From: Dactylonectria macrodidyma
Lineage: Eukaryota > Ascomycota > Sordariomycetes > Hypocreales > Nectriaceae
Assembly: GCA_020744425.1 (NCBI GenBank)
Contig: JAGMUV010000007.1
Coordinates: 744,001-808,000 of the forward strand
Direction: 5' to 3'
Length of the DNA stretch: 64,000 bases
Of the stretch, positions 34,446 to 46,763 are shown piece by piece. A program made the translations under genes and the position numbers. Below the pieces are notes generated by a model. That model saw only the letters and a program-made list of their open reading frames with translations, had not been told where the DNA came from and did no database searches. Each line of letters begins with the position of its first letter. Positions within the stretch are counted from its first letter, which is position 1.

Positions 34446-36657
34446 ACGCATCAACCACGCCCTGGCTGGTAAAAGGGTTTCCGGTTATCGGGATATTCGT
34501 CTCGGCCTCGACCGCATCAATAGAATTGTCCCGGCTAGGCAAAAATGGAAGGGAATCCACGTCGCCGGAACCAATGGCAAAGGCTCCATCTGCACATACC
34601 TCGCCGGCCTCTTCAAGCTTGAGGGCATTGGATATGGCGGCTTCACATCACCGGCCTTCCCTGAAAGCTACAATGGCGTCACAATCGATGGGCTCTATGT
34701 AAATCCGCAGCTATATGAGCTGGAGAAGCAATATGTACAAAAGAAGTGGGATCGCATCGCTTCTCAATGGTCCTTTCGTCATGGCGAGGACCCTGAGACT
34801 CTATCACCCTTCGAGCTCGAAACGGCCACGGCCTTTCGTGTGTTTGAAACGATGCACGTTCCATACGGCATCGTCGAAGTCGGCATGGGCGGAGCTACAG
34901 ACGCGACCAATGCCATGAAGAGGAAGGCCGTCACTGTCATCTCAAAGATTGGCCTCGATCACCAAGAGTTTCTTGGCACTAGCCTCGAGAGTATTGCCAA
35001 GGTCAAGGCTGGCATCATGATGAGGAATGTCCCCTGCGTCGTCGACCATACCAACCCCCCATCCGTCATACGGGTACTCAGACAACATGCTCGCGAGGTG
35101 GGGACCACTCTCCTTCTTACTTGGAAGGCTGAGCCCTTCCTAATGACCCTCAACAATGAAAAGTGGAAGCTTGAAGACTATCAAATTCAGAACCTCCTAT
35201 GTGCCGCCATGGCTTTCCGGCACTTATTCCCTCACAAGGATATCGACCTCGACAAGCTCCTGGCCACCGACCCCTACCTACCAGGTCGAATGGAAACCGT
35301 CCAGGTTTCTCCAGAGATTTCTGGCAAAGATGAGCGGAACATCCTCGTCGACGGAGCTCACAACATGTTGGGAGTCGAGGGGCTTGTTAGCCATGTTGAC
35401 AAGTTACTTCGGAAGGACACGCAGCCGGTATCCTGGGTCATGGGAATGTCATCAAGTAAAACCAAGCCCTTTGAGAAGATAATCTCAGAGATTGTCCGAC
35501 CTCAGGACAACTTCGCTTTTGTGGAATTCACTCAGGGTCCCGGCGATCCTCCGCCAGCCCCTGCCAACTACGGTAGGGATATCGCCAAGGCCATTGTCAA
35601 GAATCCTGACCAGATCTACACCGGTGAGCCCGAGGTTGGAGCTGCGCTGCAATGGGCATGTGATAAGGCTGGTGAGGATGGCCCCGTTGTAGTGACCGGC
35701 AGTCTCTATCTCCTCAGGGAGCTTTACAAGCTGGAGGGTGTCAGTCGCAAGCGAGAGCTCGAAACTCGTCAGCCCGGGCGGGGACAGCTTTATCAATACG
35801 CCATGCTCGCACAGCAGCGGGAGTTGACAGAAGACGAAAAAGAGCAGTTCAAGCAGGCGCGAATTGCTTGGCAGCTATCACTTCTCAAAGAGAAGCCTGC
35901 TGCTGCCGTAGACGATGGGGAAGAGAGCAATGGGGAAGTGGTCGATGAAAATGAAACCGATAAAGAAGAGAGCAACGAGGAAAAGGCCGATGAAAATGAG
36001 ATCAGTGGAGAGAAGAGCAATGGGGAAAAGGTCGACGAAAATGAGAGCAACGGAGAAAACAATGGAGAAGAAAACACTGGAGAAGAGAGCAATGGAGAAG
36101 AGAGCAATGAGAGAGTGACTAAGGTCTCTTCAGAGGTTTTAGCACAGATCTCGGAGCTGCGACAAAAAGCCACCTACCATAAGACACAGGCCGAGGGATA
36201 CCGAACAAGCATTTCCGTCATCCAGAAGGACTTGGAACAACACGAATCTATCGACGATTCCCAATTACCGGACGATGTGCTCGAGGCTCTGGAGAGTAAG
36301 CTCGAGGGCCTTAAGAAGCTAGCCGACAACCACCGAGAGGAATATCAAAAGGCTATGCGCAAGTTGAGAGGATTTGTGCCGTTATCACATAAGAAGCTTA
36401 TGGGATACGCGTCGATCTTCCAACGGCGGAAACCAAAGACAGATCCATTCATGCCAAAGGAGGAAGAATACGTCCTACCCGAGCGGACCACTCCTCACCA
36501 GATTGCGGAATGGCCGACGCCTGAGGAGGCCGAGCAAGAAGCGGCAGAACCTGAGACGCAAGAAAGCCTGAAGCGTAACAGCCGTCGGCGAAAGCTGGGC
36601 CAGGAGGAGGATGATCCCCTTGTAGCTGAGATCGTGTCGGGCCGACGATTCTCGTAG
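34411..36657 (+). CDS. Folylpolyglutamate/dihydrofolate synthase family (Mur ligase) with acidic and coiled-coil tail
   Basis: Intronless, 748 residues from ATG 34411. Residues 1 to about 480 are a Mur-ligase fold: ATP loop GTNGKGS (53-59), TSPAFPESYNGVTIDG, the metal/substrate segment EVGMGGATDATN, ISKIGLDHQEFLG, and DGAHN before the C-terminal ligase domain. Enzymes of this family add glutamate to dihydropteroate or folates using ATP. Which substrate is used here cannot be told from motifs. The enzyme is normally about 430-500 residues; this one continues with an acidic repeat (about 503-568, words EESNGE and VDENE) and a helical charged tail (570-748, for example LRQKATYHKTQAEGYR). I cannot assign the tail a role. 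I recall a similar extension in related fungal sequences, which argues against a recent fusion. The in-frame stretch upstream of 34411 has no ATG. Confidence 0.85.
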   Translation: MPSAQDIQLAIRRINHALAGKRVSGYRDIRLGLDRINRIVPARQKWKGIHVAGTNGKGSICTYLAGLFKLEGIGYGGFTSPAFPESYNGVTIDGLYVNPQLYELEKQYVQKKWDRIASQWSFRHGEDPETLSPFELETATAFRVFETMHVPYGIVEVGMGGATDATNAMKRKAVTVISKIGLDHQEFLGTSLESIAKVKAGIMMRNVPCVVDHTNPPSVIRVLRQHAREVGTTLLLTWKAEPFLMTLNNEKWKLEDYQIQNLLCAAMAFRHLFPHKDIDLDKLLATDPYLPGRMETVQVSPEISGKDERNILVDGAHNMLGVEGLVSHVDKLLRKDTQPVSWVMGMSSSKTKPFEKIISEIVRPQDNFAFVEFTQGPGDPPPAPANYGRDIAKAIVKNPDQIYTGEPEVGAALQWACDKAGEDGPVVVTGSLYLLRELYKLEGVSRKRELETRQPGRGQLYQYAMLAQQRELTEDEKEQFKQARIAWQLSLLKEKPAAAVDDGEESNGEVVDENETDKEESNEEKADENEISGEKSNGEKVDENESNGENNGEENTGEESNGEESNERVTKVSSEVLAQISELRQKATYHKTQAEGYRTSISVIQKDLEQHESIDDSQLPDDVLEALESKLEGLKKLADNHREEYQKAMRKLRGFVPLSHKKLMGYASIFQRRKPKTDPFMPKEEEYVLPERTTPHQIAEWPTPEEAEQEAAEPETQESLKRNSRRRKLGQEEDDPLVAEIVSGRRFS
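35917..36117 (+). repeat. Imperfect coding minisatellite, acidic (EESNGE / VDENE)
   Basis: Degenerate units built on AATGGGGAAG and GTCGATGAAAATGA repeat through about 200 bp and encode a Glu/Asn/Ser-rich acidic spacer between the ligase and its helical tail. The reading frame stays open throughout. Length polymorphism is likely. Confidence 0.85.
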
Positions 36658-37072
36658 CATTAGCTGGTGCGGGATGCACTTGGATATACTCAACTATCAA
36701 TGACTACCTATGTACTACTAGATAGAGGATGGACGGCGGTATGCAAGGAACCAGAACACGAGCACTACTCAGGCTGTCGGAATCTGATTGTATATTACGA
36801 TGCTCTTGGAAACTGTATTTTGTGAATTGATGTTGAAATACGTTGATCCAACTCATTCTGCATTAAGACACCTATTGGAGGCCTTATTCTCACTTACCCA
36901 CTCATCATCACTACTGACTCTTGCGATTGCCTCGAAGTCCTGTTCGTTTGAGTTGCCTCATCTACGGACCAGTCAGCCCAGCATCACATGATCAGACCCT
37001 CATCTTTCCTATGAAGAGACCAAAACCAAGACCAATCTATGGAGTCATCTCTCAACTGATCCTCAACCAACA
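36658..37072. other. Intergenic, no gene
   Basis: 415 bp between two same-strand genes, holding the ligase 3' UTR and the DUF218 gene promoter. Nothing else is seen. Confidence 0.75.
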
Positions 37073-37899
37073 ATGCCCGATCTTCGCACACACCTCATCG
37101 TCGTCTGCTGCCATGGCATCTGGCTCGGTGGCCGAACCCGCGGCGGCGACGAGGCCGAGTGGCTCATCGCCGACTTCCAGCGCGGCGAAACCGATACGTT
37201 TATTGGGCATATCAAGGCGGGCGTGAAGTGTCTTGCTGGGGCTCGGGAAAGCTCTGTCCTGGTGTTTTCGGGGTGAGTCTTGTAAGGACGTGAGTTTGAG
37301 GCGGAACAGCTGACGAAGTCGTTCGTAGAGGCCCAACGAGAGAAGAGACGCAGATGTCCGAGGCGCAGAGCTACGCCAATATTGCGGAAGAGAACGGATA
37401 CTGGGGCCTTCTGCCTGGCGGTGTCTCGCCTGATGAGATGCTCATCGAAGAGCGCGCACTTGACTCATACTACAACGTCCTCTTCGCCTTGACGCTCTTC
37501 CACGCCCGCATTCAAGCCTGGCCCACACACATAACCATCGTCAGCCACGACTTCAAGAAAGCTCGCCTTGTCGACGGCCACTGCACCGCCATCGGCTTCC
37601 CCCTAGAGCGCGTGTCCTTTATCGGCATCGACCCGCCGGGTATGGCGGCCCTGGCAGCGGGCGGAGCGGCTGGCGATGACAAGGAGCAGGCGATGAAGGG
37701 CGTCGGGATGGCTTTGGGCGAGTGGAGGAGCGATCCGCACGGGAGAGGGCCGGGGCTGGCGGGGAAGAGGGCGAGGAGGAACCCTTGGGGGGTCGGACAG
37801 GGAGTATTTGGGGAGGGGGTGAGGGATTGTGGGGGCTTGGTGTTGAAGGAGGAGAAGGGAGGGGAGGTGTTGGATGAGGATGCTGTGCGGCCGTGGTGA
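37073..37899 (+). CDS. DUF218 (YdcF/SanA-like) domain protein
   Basis: Two exons, 37073-37272 and 37329-37899; the intron starts GTGAGT and ends GTAG, and the join restores SGGPTREE; 256 residues. The family signature is visible: a first strand [13 protein letters not shown] with acidic residues in [13 protein letters not shown], the second motif VLVFSGGPTREE, a middle helix [15 protein letters not shown], and [15 protein letters not shown], where the Ser-His pair sits in the fold's active cleft. DUF218 proteins adopt a Rossmann-like fold; their reaction is poorly known. The C-terminal 60 residues ([17 protein letters not shown]) are Gly/Arg-rich. No signal peptide is seen, so a cytosolic location is likely. 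The gene is convergent with the hydrolase gene 102 bp downstream. Confidence 0.88.
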
Positions 37900-38001
37900 G
37901 GATAGAGGTGAGATATCGAGGGAACACATAGACGTGCAACATATTATTTTGAATATATAGACATGCATGCAAAGGCTGATTTGTCTCTACAGCTGCTCTG
38001 T

Positions 38002-39084
38002 CTACAGCTTCTCCTCCCTCCGCCCCCTCGGTCCCGCCTCCACGGCATCAACCAAGAACCTCACAGCATCCAGCACCATGTCCTTGCTGAAGCGATGCCC
38101 CACGCCCTCGTACACGCGGTCCTCCAGCACGACCCTGCCCTCGCGGTACCAGCCGGCCTCATCGCCAACGGCGTCCTTGAGCGCGTCGATGACGGGCTTG
38201 CCGTTGGCGTACGGCACCAGCGTGTCCTCGGCGCCCGAGCACAGCAGCAGGCGCTTGCCCCGGACCCGGGAGTCCAGCAGCGGCCGCAACCGGGACCGCT
38301 CCGAAGTCATGAGCGGGGCCGGTGGCACGGCCGAGGTGCCGAAGAGCACCGCCTTGGGGTCCTGGGCGAGGCAGGTTGCGACGACGTCCGGCGGGAAGTA
38401 TTTGCTGCCCAGGAACGAGGCGCCGTATTCGAGGCCAGTGGATGAGGCGCGGTCCTCCATGAGGCCTGCAAGTTTGTCAGTAATGATGCTCGATAAAGGC
38501 ACACATAGAAGATGGATGTCTCAACCCATGAAATCTGGACATCCCACGACCGCCACGGCAGCGTCAATCCTCTCCTCGCCCACCCAGGCCTGCCAGGCAC
38601 TGTGTCCGCCGAGACTCCAGCCCAGGCACATGTGAGCATCAACATCGCGACCGAGGTATCCGGCGACGAGGTCCATGAGGCCGCGCATGTCGGCGCACCC
38701 GCCCTTGACCATGCCGAGCATATCGAGCGCGTGGCTCGCGTTGCCGCCGTCCCACGCGAGGTTGGCCGTCTCGCTGACCAGCCGCGAGCCGTGGTTCGGC
38801 ATGTCAAAAGCCAGCGCCACCAGCCCGCGAGCTGAAGCCCCCGGGTGAGCGTGCCATGCCGCCACCGTCCGGAGCGCAATATCCCGCATCCGGGCCCGCG
38901 TCCGCGTGCGGGGGTGCAGCAGCCACAGGCACGTCACCGGGGCCGGGGCCACTGCCGAGACGGTGGATCCGGCGGGCAGCTCGTCCAGGCCGTAAACGTC
39001 GACCAGCAGGCCGGCCATAGGCATCGTCGTCATGGAGACTTCGGGCGGGGCCGGGAGGCCCTTGGTTGCGTATGTGTCGACCAT
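38002..39084 (-). CDS. Alpha/beta hydrolase, serine-hydrolase type, unknown substrate
   Basis: Two exons on minus, 39084-38526 and 38465-38002; the 60 nt intron begins GTTGAG and ends GCAG; 340 residues. The alpha/beta hydrolase pattern is complete: an early DMPNHGSR turn, the nucleophile elbow CLGWSLGGHS with Ser157, an acid candidate in CSGAEDTLVPY, and the catalytic His in YEGVGHRFSKD. The product could be an esterase, thioesterase or peptidase; substrate cannot be inferred. The start is the first ATG after a CTAG-type acceptor-like sequence. An upstream in-frame stretch (codons IAN) leaves open an extra 5' exon. No signal peptide is seen with this start. Codon use is GC-rich but similar to its neighbours. 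Confidence 0.85.
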
Positions 39085-40000
39085 GTTGGCGATCTAGCGA
39101 GAGTTGTTACTGAGAGGGTGAAGCAAGAATTGCGAAAAAGGTGCACATCATGCCCGGCCTCTGCAGGTCCACCTTGCGAGCCATCGGGATGCACCGGTGT
39201 GGGGTCTAGGAAGACCAAATTGTCACACAGCTGTTGGACATTCCCTGGCTAGAAGCGTCGTGGTTAGGCATGACGCAACGATGCACCAACCGGAGTGTCA
39301 AGAGGAGCAAACATAACGGATGTGAGGAGAAAAGAGAGCACGAGCCTTAGTCTCCGGGCCACTGGTTGAATCATCCTTTATTAGTAAGTTATCTGTAGCA
39401 TCGCTGAGTCTTGCCCATGACTACCACCTACATCCAGAGTCATCAACAAATAGATGCCTCGATAGACCCCTGTGGAATCAACCTCGATGGACAAACAAAG
39501 AGTTGCCAACTTAAGACCTCCCTCACACCTGACCAGCTCCAAGCATAATTCTCCACAGGGGTTGGCCAAGCTAAAGACACCTCCAAGTAACACCACTTTG
39601 ATTTGCTCTCCTGAAACCAGTCGCAACCACGCCGGTGTCTCCAAAAAACCAGCATCGGGTAAAGAGGCGAAAAGAAAAGAAACAAACAATACATCATATC
39701 AAATATCGCCATGCTGTCAAGAACAAAGACTGCCTGCCCTAACGCCGTTTGCAGCCATGCGCCTATTCCCTAATACTGTCCGTTCCAGTTCCAGGTCCCA
39801 AGCCCACGTATGCTACCTTGAATATATATCGGTGCTTAATGTCGAAGCCTTCTCCTCCTCACTCTCCATTTCTGCATCGCCTTCTTTTCCTCGGGGAAGG
39901 CGTCCCAGTTCATGTTGACATGGTGAGCACCCTTGGTGCGAATCGAATCTCCCACAACTTGATACTCACCCCGAATAACTGCTCTCCCCTGCATCCCCGT
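39085..40000. other. Intergenic, no supported gene
   Basis: Contains the promoter of the minus-strand hydrolase gene (39085 upward) and the 3' UTR of ICE2. A 102-codon minus frame (39381-39689) is protein-like but has no ATG in its first two thirds, and an overlapping plus frame is equally long. Neither is called. Confidence 0.55.
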
Positions 40001-41353
40001 TTAGTCTACCTTCCAGTGATCATGTTCGTCAGCACTCAGGGAGAGCTCCACTCCGTACAGGATCATGGTCAACGCCACGTTGGTCCACTGCCATGTGCCC
40101 CCGCCCACATCACCACCTCTCAACGTCCAACCATCTGGGCCGTCACTCGTTGAGAAGTGTTGCAAGAGCAGGCTAGTGTAAACAGCAATCAGGATGGAAG
40201 GTGAGAACCAGCTGAGGAAGCTCAGCAGCTTGTTTGCCGTCTCTGAATCCTCCCAGTCTGGCTCCTGCATCACAGCTCGGGCGCCCGAGTCACGTACTGA
40301 CGGGATAATTCGTGTGGCGCAGTAGAACACAAGTAGACGGTAGGTGAGAGAAATGATGACTGAAGGGGTGATGGTCTGGAAAGCCGCGTAGAGGAGGCCG
40401 AGAACCGAGTGGAGCGCGGAGGGGAGAGAGCCAAGCATCCGAAGGAAGGTGGAGTATGATGCCATGATAATGGGCGGTAGAGGGGGAATTTCGGGTTGCG
40501 TGCTGGCTTGCTCAGCTTGCTCGGAGGAATCGGAGGGAAGGTAGTCGGTGAATATTTGGTAGACGCAAAGGACGATATAAGCGAAGAGCAGGGAAGACTC
40601 GATCGGATTGCCTCGGCCGCTACCGATGCCAAACGCGCAGAGGAAGACTGCGGTGGTCATAGTAATGCCAATCAAGGTGGCGTCGATGTTGCTGATCTGG
40701 GGGAACTGAGCGACCCGCCAGAGGAAATAAACGGCGCTCGCCATGATGGAGCTCGAGAAAACGAGGAGAACGATCTGTCCAACAGTTAGCATGTCGATGA
40801 CTTCAAGTCAAAGAAAAAGCAAGACACTTACAACCCAGGTATCACTTCTCCCACGGTTGACAAGCCAACGAGTGAGCTGTCCGGCAGCCTGGATGACCAG
40901 CAACGTGCAGAAGCCTTCCAGGAGCTGGAACACGGGTCCGGAGTATCTCAGCACATTATCCCAGCCTCCAAGCGTAACCGTTTCCACCAGGCCATCCTTG
41001 CCAAAAGTCCATTCGGCCCAGCTCGTGCTCTTGGACTGGAATAAACCGCCAATAGTTCGATCTACCCAGCTGACATTGTCCGCGTCGACAGCAAACTGCC
41101 CCAAGGACCAGATAAGCAGCGAGGGGATGACGATCCACTGCGCGGAGCGAAGGAAAGTGGAGACGAGGAAGCGAGAAGGCGATTTTTCGGGAGTCACGAA
41201 CTCGAGGACGGAGTAAAAGATATAGAAGAAGAATAGGGCTAAGCTGTAAGCTAGCCCGCTATCACGACCGCCGACATCAAAGGCGACGGGTATGGAGAGG
41301 ACGATGCTAAGCAGGAAGATGAAGCTGAAGATGACGCGGAATATCAACCACAT
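40001..41353 (-). CDS. ICE2: Ice2 family ER membrane protein
   Basis: Two exons on minus, 41353-40832 and 40774-40001; the 57 nt intron has a GTAAGT donor, GCTAAC branch site and GACAG acceptor; 431 residues. The protein is strongly hydrophobic with about nine or ten predicted spans, starting with a signal-anchor-like segment (IFRVIFSFIFLLSIVLSIPV) and including IVLLVFSSSIMASAVYFLW. Short soluble loops carry VTPEKSPSR and a Q/S-rich acidic loop (SDSSEQAEQASTQPE). The overall length and helix layout match fungal Ice2. In yeast Ice2 sits in the ER, promotes cortical ER inheritance and ER membrane biogenesis, and regulates use of neutral lipids. The hydrophilic C-terminus ends EHDHWKVD. The assignment rests on recalled family similarity. 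Confidence 0.87.
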
Positions 41354-44300
41354 CGGGGCGGGAGAATGGCTGGCGTAGGCCGCGCCAAGGGAGCGGAAGC
41401 GATGGGGCGAGAGTTCAGCTCAGAGGGGGGCGAATGAGTAGCAGGCGTGCATCCGAAGCGTGCGGCAATGAAGGACGTTGATCGAGGGGTTATAGCTATC
41501 GTCCGGTAGACGTTGGGAAGTGTTTGCACATCGGACTCTGTATTTGCAGGAGCTCAGGATGGACTCGTTCGGCGGGGGGCGAAGGAGTTTCGTTATCGGG
41601 GTCGTCGTGGGTCGTCGTAGGTCGAGAGGGCACGAGAGGGCACGAGAGGGCACGAGAGGGCACGAGGGAGACAGCGAGCGCGTGCGGAGGTGATGAGGAA
41701 CGGGGTTGCGAACCGTTGGCGATGGAAGACCGAGGGTGGATATTAGGTTGGGTTGGCGACCGTTAGTTCTGCCTAGGAAGAAAAGGAGCTTGATGGCGGT
41801 GCCCTGGTGTTCAAGAAGTGGGTGTGCATTTCATTTGGTGGTGACTTCGACGCCAGGCAAGGAAAGGTGGCTACATCAGGTAGCAGCCGAGCTACCGCTA
41901 ATTTTTTACTTATCGCTATCTTCACGTGTCAGCACGTAGCTCAACGGTAGCTCTATGGGGAGGGGCAGCTGCACCTTGCTGGCGGGGTTTTTGGCTGTTT
42001 GTCTTTGCTGACGCCGTTGAAACGGAGGATCTGTGCGGAGGCAAGCAAGCGAACGGGCTGACAGCTACAGTGATGAAGCTATTCGAGAGAATGCAAAGAA
42101 CCGTCTCCAGGCCTAAGTGAGGGCGCAAACGCGGTGGCCTGTGGCCTGGGTCGCGTCACACCGACACGATAAGGCCAATAACATCACCTGGGAACTAGCC
42201 AACTGTCTGGGTGGTCCCGCACGAAGTCACTGGTCGACATGGTCCTCACGCGACGCAACCCTCACGTTATCTTCTGTGCGATTTCATCACTGGCCCGACA
42301 CACCAACTCGCTGCACCACTGCAACAGAACGGCCACGTAGCCGGGTTCTGGACAAATAAAACAAACACAGAGATCTATCTGTCGATGCAGAGGACGTACC
42401 TGCATCACTAGGCTTGGTTTAATCACTGCTTCGTCCTTTTCCAGGTCGTCATGATGGAATATTGCGTCTTCCGGCGCTTCATCTCGACATGTGCGGCACG
42501 GGTTCATGAGGACCCTTCTCCAAAAAAGACATACTTAACCATTTCTAGCCTAAGCGAATGCTATCTATGATAAGATGGGCGTCAACCATGCAGACAGATG
42601 GGGCGCCTCTGTCGTGAGGGGTTATTCAGCCATGTTTCCTTGTGTCGGGGTTATGCATCTACCAGAATCCACATTTGTGGAAGCTCTGATGCTGACTTGG
42701 CAAGACTTGGCGATTAGATCCGACTCCACGTTGCCCTAGAGCCTCACCCAACGTCACTCCTTCAACATCATCTCCATCGTTGCCGCCCGAACGCACGAAT
42801 ATCCTCCCTCGACACGAACCTTCCATCACTTGTATTTGTATCATCCCAACCTCCCAGTGTGCCGCTGCAAGTGCCTGCCTGTCGCGCCGACCGTCCTCCA
42901 TCGTACTGCCGAGACCGATTTTTTCTCACCACGACTGGCCCTATTCCCACTACGTCGTCCTACCTTCGTGACTTTGCAGACCTTGCTTCAGCAGACCTGG
43001 ATGGTCCTGACCACGAACGCGATCGACCGACCGTATCTACGGTCGCAAAATACCGTCCCTGTAATCGCTTGTGCTAGTGCCCTGCGACTTCAAACATGAC
43101 GCGCCTCGAAAGTTCGTTGACGTGAGCGATGCCCCCAACTGTAGTCAGTGCTGCATTTTTATGGGCACGAGCGACAGAGATGTATTGACGGGTGCCGCAA
43201 GTGCTGCATTTAACCCCTCAATTCAATCACAATCATGTCGTTGTGTTGGTGGTGTTGATGCTGGCTGGTTGGTGATGATGCTGGGAGGTGATGATATTGG
43301 ATGCGTGAAACTCTTACCTAATGTTGGGAGGATTATTCGCGGATGCTTCAAACACCGAAGAACATCACAAGAGCCTATCACGCAGAAAATGGAAAGCTTC
43401 ATGTGCCGTGTGAGAAGTACCTGGCTGGTTGCCAGCTGCCAGCGGGAACGGGCAGCATGGGCCAACCACGGTGGCCTTCGCACACAACAACGGCCTCAAC
43501 TCCGACTCGACACTTGCCACTTCGACCGACCAATCCCTCGCCAGGAGGAGGAATCAGCTGCTATAGTCTTATAGGGTTCATTACCGCCGACACTTTCACC
43601 GGGGGACAGAAGGCGCCGTGGTAAGCGGTCTGGTCAAACTGTCTCGCCTGAAGGATTATGGGCGCCAACCCCGACTACAACCCCGTTCGAATCCCGATGC
43701 AGCACACAAAAAAAAAGGAAATAAAGAAATCGACAAGGGATGTAGGAGCCGTATACAACGCGGCTCTGAACCCTTTTGCCAGTTGCTACTGTTTTTTTGG
43801 GGGGGTTTTTGGAGTATTCTTTTTTACGCTCATTTGCTTGAGAATGAGAGTTTTGGAATTGCTCGTATTTGATTCCTGAAGGCGTTCCAAAATAATTGAT
43901 GGTTCAAATGCTACGGAACCCGGGGCGGTGGTTGTGGCTCAGACATGTGGCTTTAGCATGTGGCAGGTGTAAGGTGAGTTACAGCAAGCGGGAAATGCGC
44001 GTCAGCATTGAATCTTCTCGCCTGGTGTACGCTCTCTTTCTGCGTGTTTGTAGTGTACAAATTGAAGACCTTGACAACATATTTCTGTGCCCATGTGCAG
44101 TCACCTCCTTTCATCTAACAAGCAACGCGTGAGCACTGAGCTTCCGCAAACAACCGTACGACAGCACATTAATTCCCCATAGCTGTCGCTTGTGAGGAAG
44201 GCTACGAACTCCTTGGAAACTTGAGTGTTGACCCAGGTCACAAGCATCAGATCGCTCCCATCTGTCGCGTCATGTGCCTGTTAGTCAAACATACTTTTGA

Positions 44301-46763
44301 GAGTCATCTTCGAATCGATAGACTGAAAGCAATCAACCCCAATCGTTCCACTCACAACCCTCAGACCAGGATCAACTCTCAGTTCCAACGTGTAATCCAA
44401 GACTAATCGCAACACTAATGTCATGCAAGCGGTGGCATCCCCGGATCGCTGACGCTTGCTGCTTGCTGGACCCTGGCTCGCACACCGGCGAGCCCGAGGC
44501 TGACCCCCATGGCCATCGCCCGACCATCCGGACGGTTCTGGCCCAGCAGGCAGAAGGCTCTCGACACGATGTGACTGGCCAAGGTACGGTTTGCGTCAGT
44601 ACCTGGCTGAAGCAGATCATCGCATCCCCCACTGTTCAACCTCTCCCTGAGCAATCCTGATCCTCAGCCGCACTTCAATTTCACCATCCTTCCCGAGCCG
44701 TGTGTAACTTCTACTTTGGGCTTCCACGGATACCTAACCCAACACGCGCTTCCGATGTTACGTGGGATTCAACGTGAGCCATCGTCCGAGTCCCGTGCCT
44801 TCGGCCACAAAAAGCTAGGCGCTGGCGTCTATGCATTAACGCCCCTCTAGGTCGGTTTGTTTGGAACTCGAGCCATCTGACAATATCCCCACCGCAAGGT
44901 GGAAGAGTAAGCTTAATCGAAGCATTGGCTTTTTACCTTATACTAAGCTGTACTCCCCGAACTCCCCGCGACCCATCATGATGGCTCGTAGGACTCAACC
45001 GAAACAGCACTGAAGTCATCCCATCTGGCACCAAGGAATAGAAGAAAATACACAACGTCGCGAGACATGGAAAAGAGAACCGGGGTGCTCCATTCATCGA
45101 CTTCCGAAGCTTCGAACAGACCGGGGGCGCTAGATCGCCTGGGTCCCCCGACGAGCCGCGTCCTGTTGGCTCTAGTGAGGATGACGTCTTTTAAGGCTAC
45201 GCTGATGCGACATGTCGCCCTGGTCGTTTTCCAAGCAAGGCAAAGCCCCATGTAATTCTTTCGTGCAGGCTATGGGCCTTCTCTTGAATGCGACTCCACC
45301 GCAAATGCTCCCCACCTTGATTTGATATCGTCTTACCTAAGTTGAGACTTACATGCCGCGAGCGTTACGACGCCTTCTGTCGAACAAAAGGGCTCTCAGC
45401 AAGGGTTGTATGGTTAGCCTGATGGCGTGCTCTTCGGAGTCGCAAGCCTTCCATGATGGAATCTTTTCGCCTGGGGCGAAAAAGCCACCCCGAGGCAAGG
45501 CCGTCGCCGCAAGAGAAAAAAAAGGACAATACCAATGCAATCCACTCAACTGCGGTATGTTAAATCCACCGAAGGAACAGTCTCTCTTCGCATCGGCTGG
45601 TCGGCGTGCACGTCCATTGACTGGTCAAGCGCGGGTCAAAAGGTCCCTGCATCATCCTGTCGGTCTCACCATCCTAGGACTCGTCGGTTTACAGGAGCAA
45701 ATTCTCACAATACACGCCGGATCTGCCGTCAGTAAATCAGTAGCCCATCCCAAATGGAATACACCCTGCCTGACACAGCTGAAAAATCCACTGCCCCTCG
45801 GGGAGAGGCGGCCAATCAATCTTACAAGAACATTCGTTCTGCCATGGTTATTTTGCTTCTACCCATGCCTCTGGGACGTACGTATGGGATCGACAAATAG
45901 GAGGTTCGTTTGGTGGCGACGCGGTGATGCCATGTCCTGTGCTGACCATCTCCTGTGCCTCTGGGTCGTCGGTGGTCTGCCAGCTCCGGAAGTTCGGCAC
46001 TTGGCGCGGAGCATTTTGCGGGACAGATGGAGACGGGTGGGGTGGGGGGCGGATCCTACGCCGGTCCGCAATAGTCGTCGTTCCTGTGGCTCGTTCCTGT
46101 GGCATGGTAGTCCATGCCCTGGTTCCCCGAGATGTTAGCTTTGTAGTATTTACCTGCGTGGTGGAACAGATGTAGACTGGGATGAGGAAAATAAGGATAC
46201 TTGACGCTGCGTCGGATGGGTTTGCACTCCACCTGTGGACTCATAGTTCGTCTCTGTGGGTGTCGTCGGCTCTGCCTTCCACGTATCAGAGGCCATGGGT
46301 GTGTGTGTGGAGAGATTTGCCCTTGGGTGTGAAGTATTTCGTCCACGATCGCTAGGTTCGATTGTTGGTGACGCACTGACCGATGAGGAAGGCGTGCGAG
46401 GGGGGTGTATGCTACGCAAGGACGAATTGCAGGATCCTGGGCCCTGTCCTGCGCAGAAACGGCTGGGAGGGTTCTTTCTCGAGTAGCTGGGTTGAGGAAG
46501 ACTGTCTGGCTCCCTTCTTAAAGGCAGCCTCTCCCATCCCAAACTAGGGTTTCTGTTTCGGACTCTCCTCTTGTGTTTACCAGGCTTGAGCTTGTGCAAT
46601 CATTTTCAACTTCCCTGTTCAGGCTTGTCAGCTTCGGTATCCTAGACACGGGATTCAAATTGAGGAGCTGATATCATTTGCGTGTTGCAACTGAATTGCA
46701 CACCATCATCTTCAAAACACCACCCATTCAGACTTTGACAACAGGGATAATCACAACAACATC
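41354..46763. other. Long gene-poor interval
   Basis: 5.4 kb without a supportable gene. Overlapping frames on both strands reach 261 codons (plus 45353-46138) but show no motif. A minus frame at 46150-46599 could splice over a 35 nt GTAAAT...CCAG interval into another open segment, but such an intron would be unusually short. The segment 43620-43715 resembles parts of a tRNA but does not fold (rejected). Homopolymer runs (A9, T8, G7) occur at 43710-43830. The last few hundred bases are presumably the transporter promoter. Confidence 0.55.
41623..41668. repeat. 10 bp tandem repeat CACGAGAGGG
   Basis: Four and a half near-perfect units just upstream of ICE2 on its 5' side, preceded by a GTCGTCGTGG/GTCGTCGTAG doublet. 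It may lie in the ICE2 promoter or leader. Confidence 0.9.

Noticed and set aside
43620..43715. tRNA-like sequence (GTTCGAATCCC box and a D-arm-like AAGCGGTCTGG)
   Set aside because: The stems flanking the TTCGAAT loop (CCCCG and CCCGA) do not pair and no acceptor stem can be formed.
45353..46138. 261-codon plus frame
   Set aside because: No recognisable domain, Arg/Pro/Trp-rich chance composition, no splice or leader support.
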